Assembly: GCA_017561935.1 (NCBI GenBank)
Contig: JAFZBE010000042.1
Span: forward strand, 62,001 to 126,000
Source: Bacteroidales bacterium
GTDB taxonomy: Bacteria > Bacteroidota > Bacteroidia > Bacteroidales > UBA3663
Direction of reading: 5' to 3'
DNA: 64,000 nt
The position numbers were made by a program, and so were the translations under genes. Of this stretch, positions 35,258-44,306 are shown in pieces. Positions within the stretch are counted from its first letter, which is position 1. Each line of letters opens with the position of its first letter. The notes under the pieces are model-generated. The model was not told where the DNA came from. It made no database searches and was given only the letters and a program-made list of their open reading frames with translations.

Positions 35258-35980
35258 ATGATAAAGACAGAAAATGAGAGAGGAAGTATCTTGCAGTCAC
35301 AGCTTCTCAATCAGCAAACGGGAATTGAGCATTTCTGTTCGACACGCGACTGTAAGAACCCAGGTCGAGGTATATGGATGCCACAGCAGGTGCATGGCAC
35401 AACGATTGTGGTGGTCGATGCCAAAACGCCGATGGATATGAACCTGGAGCGACAACCTGTGGATGCTGATGCCGTGATCACTCGTGAGAAAGGGATGTGG
35501 ATTGGTGTGCATACCGCCGATTGCGTGCCGATATTGCTCTACGACACACAACAGATGATTGTTGCTGCCGTTCATGCCGGTTGGCGTGGAACAGTACAGC
35601 ATATCGTGCGTTTGACATTGCAGAAGATGCATGATAAAATGGGAAGTGCGATGCCGGATGTGATGGCGATGATCGGACCGAGTATCAGTCCTGAGGCATA
35701 CGAGGTGGGTGAGGATGTCGCTGAAGCTTTTGTGAGCGCTGGACGAGGAGATTGTGTGCTGCGAGCTATCTGGGGACCTAATGGGAAACAACTGCTTTCA
35801 AAGCCGCATATCGACCTGTGGCAAAGCAATGTGATGGATATGATTGAAGCAGGAATCGATCTCCAACATATAGATTGTACGCCTTGGTGTACATTCGAGC
35901 ATTATAAAGAGATCTATTCAGCACGGAGAGAAGGAATTGGGACGGGAAGAATCGTTTCAGCCATCCGTTTGAAACGTTAA
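35258..35980 (+). CDS. pgeF: PgeF/YfiH-type multicopper-oxidase-like protein (peptidoglycan editing factor)
   Basis: 240 residues from the ATG 20 bp after the promoter. It carries MPQQVHGTTI near residue 42, DADAVIT, GVHTADCVPILLYD near 82 and VHAGWRGT near 107: the His/Cys zinc site of the DUF152/laccase-domain family. E. coli YfiH edits peptidoglycan by removing wrong residues from muropeptide precursors, and related enzymes act as purine nucleoside phosphorylases. Length and motifs are typical. Its promoter is bordered by the 42-bp palindrome array. Confidence 0.9.
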   Translation: MIKTENERGSILQSQLLNQQTGIEHFCSTRDCKNPGRGIWMPQQVHGTTIVVVDAKTPMDMNLERQPVDADAVITREKGMWIGVHTADCVPILLYDTQQMIVAAVHAGWRGTVQHIVRLTLQKMHDKMGSAMPDVMAMIGPSISPEAYEVGEDVAEAFVSAGRGDCVLRAIWGPNGKQLLSKPHIDLWQSNVMDMIEAGIDLQHIDCTPWCTFEHYKEIYSARREGIGTGRIVSAIRLKR

Positions 35981-36088
35981 ATTGCGTTTACAAAAAGAGT
36001 TGAATTGCAAAATAATGTACAAATATTTCGTTAAAATCCCTTTGAAACGTTAAATATTGCTATCGTCTCAAAAATAATGACAGAAAAA

Positions 36089-36121
36089 TTTGGGATGAAT
36101 AGAAAAAAAGTCTTATCTTTG
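36089..36121 (+). promoter_or_regulatory. Promoter of a candidate small RNA
   Basis: TTTG at 36089-36092, 21-bp spacer, TATCTTTG at 36114-36121. No coding sequence follows on this strand. Confidence 0.65.
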
Positions 36122-36127
36122 CACCGT

Positions 36128-36192
36128 GTTTTTCATGGTATTAGATTTAAGGTTAACGGAAGAAGGACGTCGTGAGATGGCCTTCTTTTTTT
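36128..36192 (+). ncRNA. Candidate small RNA of about 65 nt
   Basis: Begins just after a good promoter and ends in a hairpin (36160-36166 with 36181-36187) and a run of seven T. The only gene to the right (DUF5686 protein) is on the other strand, so this transcript has no coding partner. The 5' part contains ATTAGATTTAAGGTTAAC, which I associate from memory with recurrent short Bacteroidales transcripts. The Rfam family is not assigned. Confidence 0.5.
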
Positions 36193-36221
36193 CGTTTTGC
36201 CTGATAAGTAATTTTTTGTGA

Positions 36222-38432
36222 TTAGATGTGCCGACCGATTTCGATGCGCAGCTTGAAGCCGAAGTCATAGTATTTCGCATCCTTGAAGCCCACAAAGAAT
36301 CCGACGTTCAGGTAATTGTTGTCGATGCCATAACCTAATTCGTGGAAGAGGCTGTGTCCTTCGGTCCATAATGCGCCGAGGTAGATGCGCTCCTTGATGA
36401 TAAAGCGCGAGAGCGGATGCAGCAAGTGGAGAATTCCAAATGGTGTCTCATGCATGATGTGTCCTTGTATATAGCTTGGGGAAGAGGCGTACCAGTAGTC
36501 ATCGAGGAGGTGGAACGTTCCGCCAATGCGGTCGTCCTCCCATACGGTGGGATAATTGCTGCGCTTGAAGTAGCGGTAGTTGATGAAGTATTCGCCCTTC
36601 TGGTTGAAGAACTTGCCCATGCCGAAATGATAGGAGAGGAACCTGGTGCGCTCGAGCCTGATGTTTTGTTGTATGTCGAACTCCATCCTGCCGTAGTTGC
36701 CGTCGGTGCCAAATGCGCCGGGGATGGCCCGCGCAATCTCGAAGGCCATGGTCGGTGATGGGCTGTGGACATATTCCTTGTATCCGTCCTTATACCAGTA
36801 GTATTGTCGAGGTGTCCATTCGAGACGAATGTAGGGCGCAAAATCGGAATAATAGGTGTCGATGAGTTCGTCGAGACGCTCCTTCGAAATCTTTCTCATA
36901 CCATGACGTACGGGATTGCGGTAAGTGAATAACGCACCCGTATGCAACATCAGTCCGTTTCGGATTTCAATGCTATGCAACAAATCGAATTCGTAGCGTT
37001 TGTAGTACTCGATGCCGAGAGAATCGAAATTGATGTTCTTGGCATTCTGAGACTTCAGCGCTTCGTTGACCGTGCGGATAAATTTATTGGAGAAGGTGGA
37101 ATTGGTGCGATAGATTTCGAAAGTCCAGCGTCCACGCCTTTTGGGAGAATAGGTCCATTCGGAGAATAGGCGATAGCGAAGTTCCCGCAGACGGAAGGCA
37201 TAGCCCAGTTCTCCGCGCATGAAGAGTTCGGTATCGTTTTTGAGGCGTTTGGTCCATCGCGCCCGTTCTCTGAAAGTAAAGCCATTGAATTTGTCATAAC
37301 CCAGATAGGAAGGATCGAGTGGGCCATAGATGCGCAGACGGTTGTCTTCTGGACCGATACGTGTGCCATCGAACAACGTCTCGGAAAACTCCTCCAACCC
37401 ACGGTAGATCTTCCGCTTCTTTCGGTGAGAAGTCGGTTTCGGACGAGTGGATTTGATCAGCGAATCGACATGTGTGGGGATTGGTATGGGACGCAGCATG
37501 TCGAAATCCATTTCTTCGATTTTCTCCTCCCTATAGAACCGCGTCAGGTCGAGCGGGATATTGTTTTGGTCGATGCTGTCGAACGGAGTGAAATCCTTGT
37601 AATTATATGTGGTGCTGTAATTGTTCTGTGCGTGTGTGTTGAGGATATGGTAACGAATGCTCAATACGCTGTTGCTGGGTACAATGATATTGTCGTGCAA
37701 CGAATCGGGGGCATAGTGAATGGTCGTCTGAAATTTTGCCCAGTTGATTCTGCCACTACATTTGAGGCCAAGGACATTGAGTGTCTTCTTGTCGATCAGC
37801 ACATTACCGGTGAGGAGGGTGTGATGAAAATGCTTCGGCTTGAAACTTATGAGGCATAGATCCATCGTGTCGGGGTTGATTCCTGCTTCCCTCAATTGTG
37901 TGTATGTGCTGTCGTGGACGGAAAGTTGCTCGAATCGATAGCGCTTGAATCCTTGGTCATAGAAAGGAAGGACAAAAGAGCGGACGCTGCCGTAGTCGCC
38001 ATGATGCTTGATGGCATAGGCGGGCAGCATGCCTTCGTAGAGACGTTCCATCACGTTACGGGCCTTCCGATAGTCGTTGGATTTCAGCCCGACGGTGTTG
38101 AGATGCATGTCGCCAGGCCATTGATAGTGCACATGGCTCATGGCCTCGAAACCGAGGTCTTCGTACGTATGAGCTTGGAAGGGTACCAGATGGGGGATCA
38201 GTCGGGCAACAAGGCCACGTCGGATGCAATGTGAGGTGCCGGTGGTGTATGTCCTGAGATCCAGGAAGCCTAATTCGAGGTCCTTTTGCTTGAGCGCTCT
38301 TTCTCCAAGACGCATCAGGAGGGTGTCGAATGCAGAGGCAGGTCTGTCGTTCGGCATAACGTATTGCGCCATCGCTGTTGGGGCGGTGGCGATCAGATAG
38401 AGTAACGTTATGATGAGCGTGAAATGCCTCAT
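36222..38432 (-). CDS. DUF5686 family outer membrane protein
   Basis: 736 residues with a signal peptide (cleavage after AMAQ). The N-terminal half includes [24 protein letters not shown], a fingerprint of the DUF5686 family in Bacteroidetes; the C-terminal half is rich in strand patterns ([43 protein letters not shown]) and ends as an outer membrane barrel would. Many family members carry an N-terminal carboxypeptidase-regulatory-like domain, but none is obvious here. Role unknown. It starts within the rsgA stop codon (ATGA overlap), so it is translationally coupled to it. Confidence 0.75.
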   Translation of the reverse strand: MRHFTLIITLLYLIATAPTAMAQYVMPNDRPASAFDTLLMRLGERALKQKDLELGFLDLRTYTTGTSHCIRRGLVARLIPHLVPFQAHTYEDLGFEAMSHVHYQWPGDMHLNTVGLKSNDYRKARNVMERLYEGMLPAYAIKHHGDYGSVRSFVLPFYDQGFKRYRFEQLSVHDSTYTQLREAGINPDTMDLCLISFKPKHFHHTLLTGNVLIDKKTLNVLGLKCSGRINWAKFQTTIHYAPDSLHDNIIVPSNSVLSIRYHILNTHAQNNYSTTYNYKDFTPFDSIDQNNIPLDLTRFYREEKIEEMDFDMLRPIPIPTHVDSLIKSTRPKPTSHRKKRKIYRGLEEFSETLFDGTRIGPEDNRLRIYGPLDPSYLGYDKFNGFTFRERARWTKRLKNDTELFMRGELGYAFRLRELRYRLFSEWTYSPKRRGRWTFEIYRTNSTFSNKFIRTVNEALKSQNAKNINFDSLGIEYYKRYEFDLLHSIEIRNGLMLHTGALFTYRNPVRHGMRKISKERLDELIDTYYSDFAPYIRLEWTPRQYYWYKDGYKEYVHSPSPTMAFEIARAIPGAFGTDGNYGRMEFDIQQNIRLERTRFLSYHFGMGKFFNQKGEYFINYRYFKRSNYPTVWEDDRIGGTFHLLDDYWYASSPSYIQGHIMHETPFGILHLLHPLSRFIIKERIYLGALWTEGHSLFHELGYGIDNNYLNVGFFVGFKDAKYYDFGFKLRIEIGRHI

Positions 38433-39421
38433 TCGCGATATTTGCCTTCATCCTCGTCCTCGAGGATACTCAGATAACTATCGTAACGCGATTGGCTGAT
38501 GCGGTGTTCTTGAAGTGCCTTCAAGACAGCACAACCAGGTTCGTGAGTATGTGTACAATTGCCGAACCGGCATTCGGCTGATATACGGAATATTTCCGGG
38601 AAATAATGACCGACAGTCTCCTTTTCAAATTCGATGGTGCCGAAACCACGGATGCCAGGTGTATCGATGAGATAGGCACCATCGGTCATCTCATACATCT
38701 CCGAGAATGTGGTGGTGTGCATGCCCTGGTCGTGTGTGTCGCTTATTTCAGCAGTTTTGGCCTTGGCGTAAGGAACCAGGCAATTTAGCAGGGAAGACTT
38801 GCCCACACCACTGTTACCAGCCAACAGTGTGGTCTTTCCTTTGAGCAGATCACATAAATCGTCCAGACCTTCGCCGGTCTTCACAGAGATGAGATGCACG
38901 GGATAGCCTATATATCGGTAGAGGTAAGCCAGATTGTCGGCATACTGCTTTTCATCGTCGGTATAGATATCCATCTTGTTGATGACGAGGACAGCAGGAA
39001 CGCGATATGCCTCGGCTGTGGCAAGGAAACGATCGATGAAGGTAGTAGCTGTGGTAGGATGAGCTACCGTAAGGATGAGCATCACCTGATCGAGGTTGGA
39101 GGCCAGGATGTGGGCCTGCTTCGACAGGTTGCTCGACTTGCGGATGATGTAGTTGCGGCGTACTTCGATACGATTGATGAATGCGAAACCTTCGCGATTC
39201 ATCTCATAATTGACCACATCGCCCACAGCCACAGGGTTGGTGGTGCGGATGCCTTTGAGCCGGAAATTTCCCTTCACTTTGCAGGGCACCAGGCTGTCGG
39301 CAACGGGGTGGCCATCGTCGAAACCCGCTTGGGCAAAACGCAATGATTCTTCCCGAAGGCATTTGCCCTCGGGAAGAACCATATACCAGAATCCTGTGTT
39401 TCTGACGACGAGGCCTCTCAT
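38429..39421 (-). CDS. rsgA: Ribosome small subunit-dependent GTPase RsgA
   Basis: 330 residues. OB-fold at the N-terminus, then a circularly permuted GTPase: G4 VINKMD comes before G1 [14 protein letters not shown] and G3 [11 protein letters not shown]-terminal zinc knuckle ([17 protein letters not shown]) completes the family signature. RsgA helps mature the 30S subunit. It sits 21 bp after frr in the same orientation, and overlaps the DUF5686 gene by four bases; all three probably share the frr promoter. Confidence 0.96.
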   Translation of the reverse strand: MRGLVVRNTGFWYMVLPEGKCLREESLRFAQAGFDDGHPVADSLVPCKVKGNFRLKGIRTTNPVAVGDVVNYEMNREGFAFINRIEVRRNYIIRKSSNLSKQAHILASNLDQVMLILTVAHPTTATTFIDRFLATAEAYRVPAVLVINKMDIYTDDEKQYADNLAYLYRYIGYPVHLISVKTGEGLDDLCDLLKGKTTLLAGNSGVGKSSLLNCLVPYAKAKTAEISDTHDQGMHTTTFSEMYEMTDGAYLIDTPGIRGFGTIEFEKETVGHYFPEIFRISAECRFGNCTHTHEPGCAVLKALQEHRISQSRYDSYLSILEDEDEGKYRE

Positions 39422-39442
39422 CCTGTGGTCGAGAGATGTGCG

Positions 39443-40003
39443 TCAGACGCTCATGATCTCACGATCCTTGGCTGCATAGACAGCTTCGAGGTTCTTGATG
39501 AACTTGTCGTGAGTCTTCTGAATGGTGTTTTCGGCATCCTTCTCAACATCCTCGGGCAAGCCGTTCTTGATATCCTTCTTGAGGGTCTCGATGGCATCGC
39601 GACGGATGTTGCGGATGGCAACCTTGGCGTTCTCGGCTTCGGTCTTGCACTGTTTGGAGAGCTGGCGACGACGTTCCTCGGTCATTGGAGGAAGACCGAT
39701 GCGAAGGAGTTCTCCGTTATTCTCGGGCATGATACCCAGCGAAGAGTTGATGATGGCTTTTTCGATGACTTTCAGCATGCTCTTATCCCATGGCTGGATA
39801 AGGATGCTCTTGGCATCCGGGCATGAGCAATTGGCGCATTGACTGATTTCCATCATGGTGCCATAGCACTCGCACTTGATGCCGTCGAGCAATTTCACAG
39901 TGGCACGGCCAGCACGGATGTGGTCGAATGTGTCTTCAAGATGCAACACGGTGAGTTCCATCCTGTTCTCGACATCTTTGATGGTTTTCTTAACGTCTAA
40001 CAT
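39443..40003 (-). CDS. frr: Ribosome recycling factor
   Basis: 186 residues, normal length. The helical-bundle signature is present: ELTVLHLEDTFDHIRAGRAT near residue 16, IQPWDKSMLKVIEKAI near 69, the LPPMTEERRRQLSKQ region near 102 and AIRNIRRDAIETLKKDIKNG near 128. It frees ribosomes from mRNA after termination together with EF-G. Unusual is a cluster of five cysteines (44, 46, 56, 59, 61) in domain II where homologues usually have none. Own promoter; followed by rsgA. Confidence 0.96.
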   Translation of the reverse strand: MLDVKKTIKDVENRMELTVLHLEDTFDHIRAGRATVKLLDGIKCECYGTMMEISQCANCSCPDAKSILIQPWDKSMLKVIEKAIINSSLGIMPENNGELLRIGLPPMTEERRRQLSKQCKTEAENAKVAIRNIRRDAIETLKKDIKNGLPEDVEKDAENTIQKTHDKFIKNLEAVYAAKDREIMSV

Positions 40004-40034
40004 AGATTATTATAGGTTTTTGTGTTTTGCGGGG

Positions 40035-40065
40035 CAAAGATAAGACATTTCTTCGAAAATACCAA
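40035..40065 (-). promoter_or_regulatory. Bacteroidetes-type promoter for frr
   Basis: Minus strand: TTG at 40063-40065, 20-bp spacer, TATCTTTG at 40035-40042, 31 bp before the frr start. Confidence 0.75.
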
Positions 40066-40137
40066 GAAATTGGTTTTATTTTTGCTCATTAAGACAGATT
40101 TTGCACTCCTTTTGCCAAGGGGAACCCTTTGGAACGG

Positions 40138-40848
40138 TTAGCCTTCGTAAACGAGAGTGCCTAACTTCTCACCCGACAAGAGCTTCACCAGATTGCCTTT
40201 CTTGTCCATATTGAACACGATGATAGGCAGCTTGTTGTCGCGGCAGAGGGTGGTCGCTGTGAGATCCATCACCTTGAGTTTGCGGTTGTAGATCTCATCG
40301 TAGGTGATCTTGTCGAACTTGGTGGCGGTGGGATCCTTTTCGGGGTCGGCAGTATAGATGCCATCGACGCGGGTGCCCTTGAGCATCACGTCGGCTTCGA
40401 TCTCAATGCCTCGGAGTGCCGAACCAGTATCGGTGGTGAAGTAGGGGCATCCGGTGCCACCGGCGAAGATGGCTATCTCGCCCTTCTCCATGGCTTCGAT
40501 GGCACGCCACTTGGAGAATTGTTCGCCGATTGGGAACATGTGGATGGCGGTGAATACGCGGCCCTCTACGCCAACGGCCTTCAGTGCTGACGATAGACCC
40601 AATGCATTGATGGTGGTAGCGAGCATGCCCATCTGGTCGCCCTTCACGCGGTCGAAGCCCTTGCTGGCGCCCGAAAGACCACGGAAAATGTTGCCGCCGC
40701 CAATCATGATGCCTATTTGGATTCCCATGTCGGCTACCTCCTTGATTTGCTGTGCGTACTCGGCAAAGCGCTGTTCGTCGATACCATACTTCTGTTCGCC
40801 CATGAGCGATTCGCCGCTCAACTTCAATAGTATTCGTTTGAATGTCAT
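40138..40848 (-). CDS. pyrH: UMP kinase
   Basis: 236 residues. The amino-acid-kinase signature is clear: RILLKLSGESLMG at residues 5-17, IGGGNIFRG near 50, DQMGMLATTINALGL near 70, and FTTDTGSALRGIEIEADVMLKGTRVDGIYTADP from 140. It phosphorylates UMP in pyrimidine nucleotide synthesis. The pyrH-frr order is common in bacteria; here frr also has its own promoter. It follows the pectate lyase gene by 75 bp, and no promoter of its own was recognised in that gap. Confidence 0.96.
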   Translation of the reverse strand: MTFKRILLKLSGESLMGEQKYGIDEQRFAEYAQQIKEVADMGIQIGIMIGGGNIFRGLSGASKGFDRVKGDQMGMLATTINALGLSSALKAVGVEGRVFTAIHMFPIGEQFSKWRAIEAMEKGEIAIFAGGTGCPYFTTDTGSALRGIEIEADVMLKGTRVDGIYTADPEKDPTATKFDKITYDEIYNRKLKVMDLTATTLCRDNKLPIIVFNMDKKGNLVKLLSGEKLGTLVYEG

Positions 40849-40923
40849 AATGTAATTTTTGTTTATGTTGATTATTTAGAGGAATGTTCTTGCTTTAGGT
40901 TTAAGGAGAGGTCTAGAATTTGC

Positions 40924-42618
40924 TCAACGAATGAGGATGCCTTTCCCCTTGTAGATATAAAAGCCTTTGGCCAATGTGGTGAGATCGACGTCTCGGGTGT
41001 TTCGGGCTACGAGGCGTCCGTCGATGCTGTAGATGTCGGAGGGCGCTTCGAAGGAATGGCGCTCAATGGATGCCTGTTGGTTGCCCTCCATCGGGATGCC
41101 GTCAACGTTTTGTGCGAAGGAAATCTCTTCGACCAGCATGTTGAGATAGTTTTCGAGATTGGTATAGCCGCTACTATTGAGAGCGGCCCCATCGGATGGA
41201 TCGTTGGGGTCGAGCTGCATCATGCTCTCCCAATCGTCGGGCATGCCGTCACGATCGGTGTCGCGATTGGGAATGTCGCTATTGAGGATAGGCCAAGGCG
41301 ACCAGCTTGCATCGGCGTCGGCTGGACGGTTGTCATCCTGTGTGTTGATGAGTCCGGGATAACAATCCTTGCCAGTATAAGATGCGGAACGGGTACGAGT
41401 GTCGTTGACGATTTGCCAATCATGGCTGTCGCGATGCAGACTTGCTCCGGCATAATCGAGCACCTTCAGGTAGGCGTTTTCTGCAGTATGCGTAGTGGTC
41501 AGCTCATAGTTGATAGGACTTGTGAGCTTGATCGTGTCCTTGGTTTCCGAGGTATAAGTGCCATCGTTGCCCGACGCGTCAATCTGGTTGTAGAACCCGT
41601 AGGTCCAGTTGTCGTTCGTGACGTCATCGAAGTCGGGATTGACATTTCCGCTGAGATAATATTTCCCCCAAACGTGCCAGGTCGGCAGCCATGCGTTGCC
41701 CGTGACGTTACCTTCCTCGTCCACCTTGCGCTCGCAGTAGGAGGTGGTGCGGATATTCACCGATGCAATCCTTCTGCGTATTGTGGCACTGCGCTTGTCG
41801 GTGGCAGGACCAGGCTTGTAGTAGTTGTTGACGATGTTGACATGCATGGCCTCGCCTCCGTAGCAGCCATTGCCTGCCCAATTGTAGAAGACGTTATTTC
41901 GCAAATCCATGCGTTCGTCAAGCTGAGTGCTGGGGCGTGGTCCCAGTCGTGGGGTGCGGCTCGAATGATGGGCCAGCAGGTTGTGATGATAGCTCGCGCC
42001 GCTGCCTCCCCAGTTGCCTCCATATCCATGATTGCCTTTCGAATGACCTGCAGCCACCAGGCTTTGGTCGGCAATGCACCACTGCACGGTTATGTTGGTG
42101 CTGCCATAGACCGAGAGGCACTCGTCGATGCTCCAGCTCACTGAGCAATGATCGATGATGATGTCCTTGCGATCCATGCCGCCCAGTCCATCACCTTCAT
42201 GATCAGCGACGTGACGATTGCCAAGGCGGAAACGCATATACCGGATGATGATATTATTGGCGTTCAAGGTGAATGGATAGTCGGCCACGCAGATGCCGTC
42301 GCCAGGGGCTGATTGTCCGGCAATGGTGAGGTCACCGTTGCGGATGGCCAGGGCTGACGTCAGATAGATGGTGCCTGAGACATCGAAGACGATGGTGCGT
42401 TTGCCCTTCTTCTGGATGGCCCAGCGCAATGTGCCCTCGCTCCCGTCGTCGGCGAGGCTGGTGACATGATAGACCGCACCTCCGCGTCCACCCGTAGTAT
42501 ATCTTCCGTATCCTTCGGCACTGGGGAATGCAGGTACCCGTTCCTCAGCTTTGGCAAGCTGCATCAAGGCAGAGAACAGCAGGAGGACGCTTAACAGGAG
42601 TCTCAGATGTTGTTTCAT
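40924..42618 (-). CDS. Secreted pectate lyase (PL1-like) with sorting tail
   Basis: 564 residues from the ATG at 42616-42618; upstream frame to 42732 runs through the exbD terminator and is rejected. Signal peptide (cleavage near AKAEE). FPSAEGYGRYTTGGRGG, GTLRWAIQ and IVFDVSGTI open the parallel beta helix; IIIDHCSVSWSIDE and HHNLLAHHSSRTPRLGP carry the Ca2+/catalytic region of PL1-type lyases. A calcium-type loop DTDRDGMPDDWE follows, and the C-terminus (IYSIDGRLVARN, KGFYIYKGKGILI) is a type IX-like tail. Likely cleaves homogalacturonan outside the cell. Confidence 0.85.
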   Translation of the reverse strand: MKQHLRLLLSVLLLFSALMQLAKAEERVPAFPSAEGYGRYTTGGRGGAVYHVTSLADDGSEGTLRWAIQKKGKRTIVFDVSGTIYLTSALAIRNGDLTIAGQSAPGDGICVADYPFTLNANNIIIRYMRFRLGNRHVADHEGDGLGGMDRKDIIIDHCSVSWSIDECLSVYGSTNITVQWCIADQSLVAAGHSKGNHGYGGNWGGSGASYHHNLLAHHSSRTPRLGPRPSTQLDERMDLRNNVFYNWAGNGCYGGEAMHVNIVNNYYKPGPATDKRSATIRRRIASVNIRTTSYCERKVDEEGNVTGNAWLPTWHVWGKYYLSGNVNPDFDDVTNDNWTYGFYNQIDASGNDGTYTSETKDTIKLTSPINYELTTTHTAENAYLKVLDYAGASLHRDSHDWQIVNDTRTRSASYTGKDCYPGLINTQDDNRPADADASWSPWPILNSDIPNRDTDRDGMPDDWESMMQLDPNDPSDGAALNSSGYTNLENYLNMLVEEISFAQNVDGIPMEGNQQASIERHSFEAPSDIYSIDGRLVARNTRDVDLTTLAKGFYIYKGKGILIR

Positions 42619-42669
42619 CGTTTTGAAAAGAAAAGACCGCAACCAAACACGTGGATTGATTGCGGTCTT
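42619..42669 (-). terminator. Rho-independent terminator of the exbB-exbD operon
   Basis: A perfect 10-bp stem (42660-42669 with 42633-42642) followed on the minus strand by a T-rich run (42622-42632). Confidence 0.8.
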
Positions 42670-42698
42670 AATATTGTAGAGTGTTACTGTGCCGCGAA

Positions 42699-43148
42699 TT
42701 ACTTCTTGGCAGCGTAACTGATCTTCAGACACTGAGCTTTACGAAGTTCCTGCTTGAGTTCGGTAACGATACCCATCTTGCAGTTACGGTCAATCTTCAT
42801 AGAGATCTGCATCTTCGGACGATCTGCCTCCTTCATAGACTCACGAGCAGCCTCCATCGTAGCCTGTACGTTCTTCATGTCAAGGAAGTCATCGTTGAAC
42901 TGGATGAGGTCCTCGGAACCACGACGGGTGTCGCGTGGCTTACCGATGAGAACGGTGGTGACAAGAGACTTGTTCTCGAGTTTGGTAACCTGGTCGGCAC
43001 GTGGAGTGTTGACCTTTACGATTGGAGTATCCTCACGCATGTGGGTTACGCACATAAAGAAGAACAGGATAGAGAACACCAAGTCAGGAAGTGATGAGGT
43101 GTTCAATTCAGGCATTCCTCTTTTTTCGCCTTTATTAAATTTGCTCAT
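42699..43148 (-). CDS. exbD: ExbD/TolR-type proton channel subunit
   Basis: 149 residues. One N-terminal membrane helix (DLVFSILFFFMCVTHM, residues 22-37) with the conserved Asp22 of ExbD/TolR, followed by a periplasmic domain (VTTVLIGKPRD, MQISMKIDRNCKMGIVTEL). It couples proton flow through ExbB to TonB. Second of two adjacent ExbD genes and last gene of the four-gene operon; 20 bp after the longer copy. Confidence 0.9.
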   Translation of the reverse strand: MSKFNKGEKRGMPELNTSSLPDLVFSILFFFMCVTHMREDTPIVKVNTPRADQVTKLENKSLVTTVLIGKPRDTRRGSEDLIQFNDDFLDMKNVQATMEAARESMKEADRPKMQISMKIDRNCKMGIVTELKQELRKAQCLKISYAAKK

Positions 43149-43168
43149 AGTTGTTTTCCTGATTATAA

Positions 43169-43804
43169 TTAATACTTGGCGTTAGCCTCTGAGATGTTCA
43201 TAGGATAAAGGTCCTTTAAAGCCTTTGCTTCGTCTTGCGACAGAACCTCTTCATCATAGTCTTTCTGGAAATACTTCTGTGCAGCCTCCTGACGCAGTGT
43301 GTTGTAAGCGGCAACGAGTTCGTTCTGAAGCTGGATATACTTCTCGTAACTTGTGCCGTAGTCAGACTGCAAGGAAATTACGTGGCTCTTGGCAACACGA
43401 ACGGTTGGGTCTTTGGCTACGATAAGTTTCTGGAGTTCGGGAGACTTTTCTGGATCGACTTCCTTCATTTCGGGGCCACGGTCACCAGCGAACTGACCAG
43501 TTGCGGTGATGAATTCGATGGCCTTCTTGCGTATCTGCTCGTTCTGCTTTTCGACAGAACCCTCAATGTAGTCATCGCCCATAAGGATAGCGTTGTCCTT
43601 GTTGACCATGACGTTGAGAATGTTACGCTTCTTGATTTCCTGATCTTGAATTTGATCTTCGGGAACCCAGCGGGGGAGGAGTCGAGCCAGACCTTCGTCA
43701 GTATCCATAGAAGTGACCACGAGGAAGAAGATAAGCAGGGTAAATGCCAAGTCGGCACTTGAAGACGAGTTAATGCTCGGTGCTTTTCTTTTCTTTTTCG
43801 CCAT
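43169..43804 (-). CDS. exbD: ExbD/TolR-type proton channel subunit, long form
   Basis: 211 residues. The N-terminus is basic (MAKKKRKAPSINSSSSADLA), then one membrane helix (FTLLIFFLVVTSMDTD) with Asp18 in the position of the functional Asp. The periplasmic part is longer than in classic ExbD and contains a charged helical insertion (residues 85-190). The pair of dissimilar ExbD proteins is a known Bacteroidetes arrangement and may form hetero-oligomers. It lies 10 bp after the four-helix membrane protein gene. Confidence 0.88.
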   Translation of the reverse strand: MAKKKRKAPSINSSSSADLAFTLLIFFLVVTSMDTDEGLARLLPRWVPEDQIQDQEIKKRNILNVMVNKDNAILMGDDYIEGSVEKQNEQIRKKAIEFITATGQFAGDRGPEMKEVDPEKSPELQKLIVAKDPTVRVAKSHVISLQSDYGTSYEKYIQLQNELVAAYNTLRQEAAQKYFQKDYDEEVLSQDEAKALKDLYPMNISEANAKY

Positions 43805-43814
43805 AGGTCAATTC

Positions 43815-44285
43815 TTATTTGGAGATGAATCGTTTTACTGCAAAGAATACGATGAGAACAACAGTTGCTGCAAGGAGGAAGTAGATTGAATAGAGCCACA
43901 TGTCGATCATCTTCATGGTTGTTTGGGTATAGTTCTCTACCTCACCATTTACAACACGTGAAAATGCCTTAGCGGGGCTGATCACGTAGCATACGATCAA
44001 GAGAACGAAGAACGCAGCTACAGTTACGATGGACTTGATTGCCTCCTTTGGATCGGTCTGGAACATGGTGATCACGGTCTTGATTGCGAAGATGATCAAG
44101 AGAATGATACCGATGGCTACAATGATGTAGATCCAATAGAGCATCAGGTCAAGATTCTTGGGCGCTGAGGTCTCGGCACCAGTAGAGGTCAAAGCTGTGA
44201 CGTTACCTCCAACGAAGTAGAGGATCAGCACAACCAGCGATACGACCAGGCCGATCACAAGCGCGAGTTTAGATATATTTTTCAT
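43815..44285 (-). CDS. Small inner-membrane protein with four predicted helices, function unknown
   Basis: 156 residues with hydrophobic segments near 8-26, 49-70, 86-104 and 131-150, separated by short polar loops. No family is recognised. Its fixed place between exbB and exbD in the same operon suggests a role in assembling or regulating the proton channel, but that is inference from context. Basic residues at the C-terminus (KRFISK) suggest a cytoplasmic tail. Confidence 0.75.
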   Translation of the reverse strand: MKNISKLALVIGLVVSLVVLILYFVGGNVTALTSTGAETSAPKNLDLMLYWIYIIVAIGIILLIIFAIKTVITMFQTDPKEAIKSIVTVAAFFVLLIVCYVISPAKAFSRVVNGEVENYTQTTMKMIDMWLYSIYFLLAATVVLIVFFAVKRFISK

Positions 44286-44306
44286 TTTAAGGAATTCTGT
44301 TATAGA

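Noticed and set aside
34782-35310. Minus-strand repeat proteins of 165-172 residues
   Set aside because: Both begin inside pgeF, cross its promoter and consist of translated array, with no promoter of their own.
40115-40132. Possible pyrH terminator hairpin (CCAAGGG/CCCTTTGG)
   Set aside because: No T-run follows on the minus strand, so termination is not supported.
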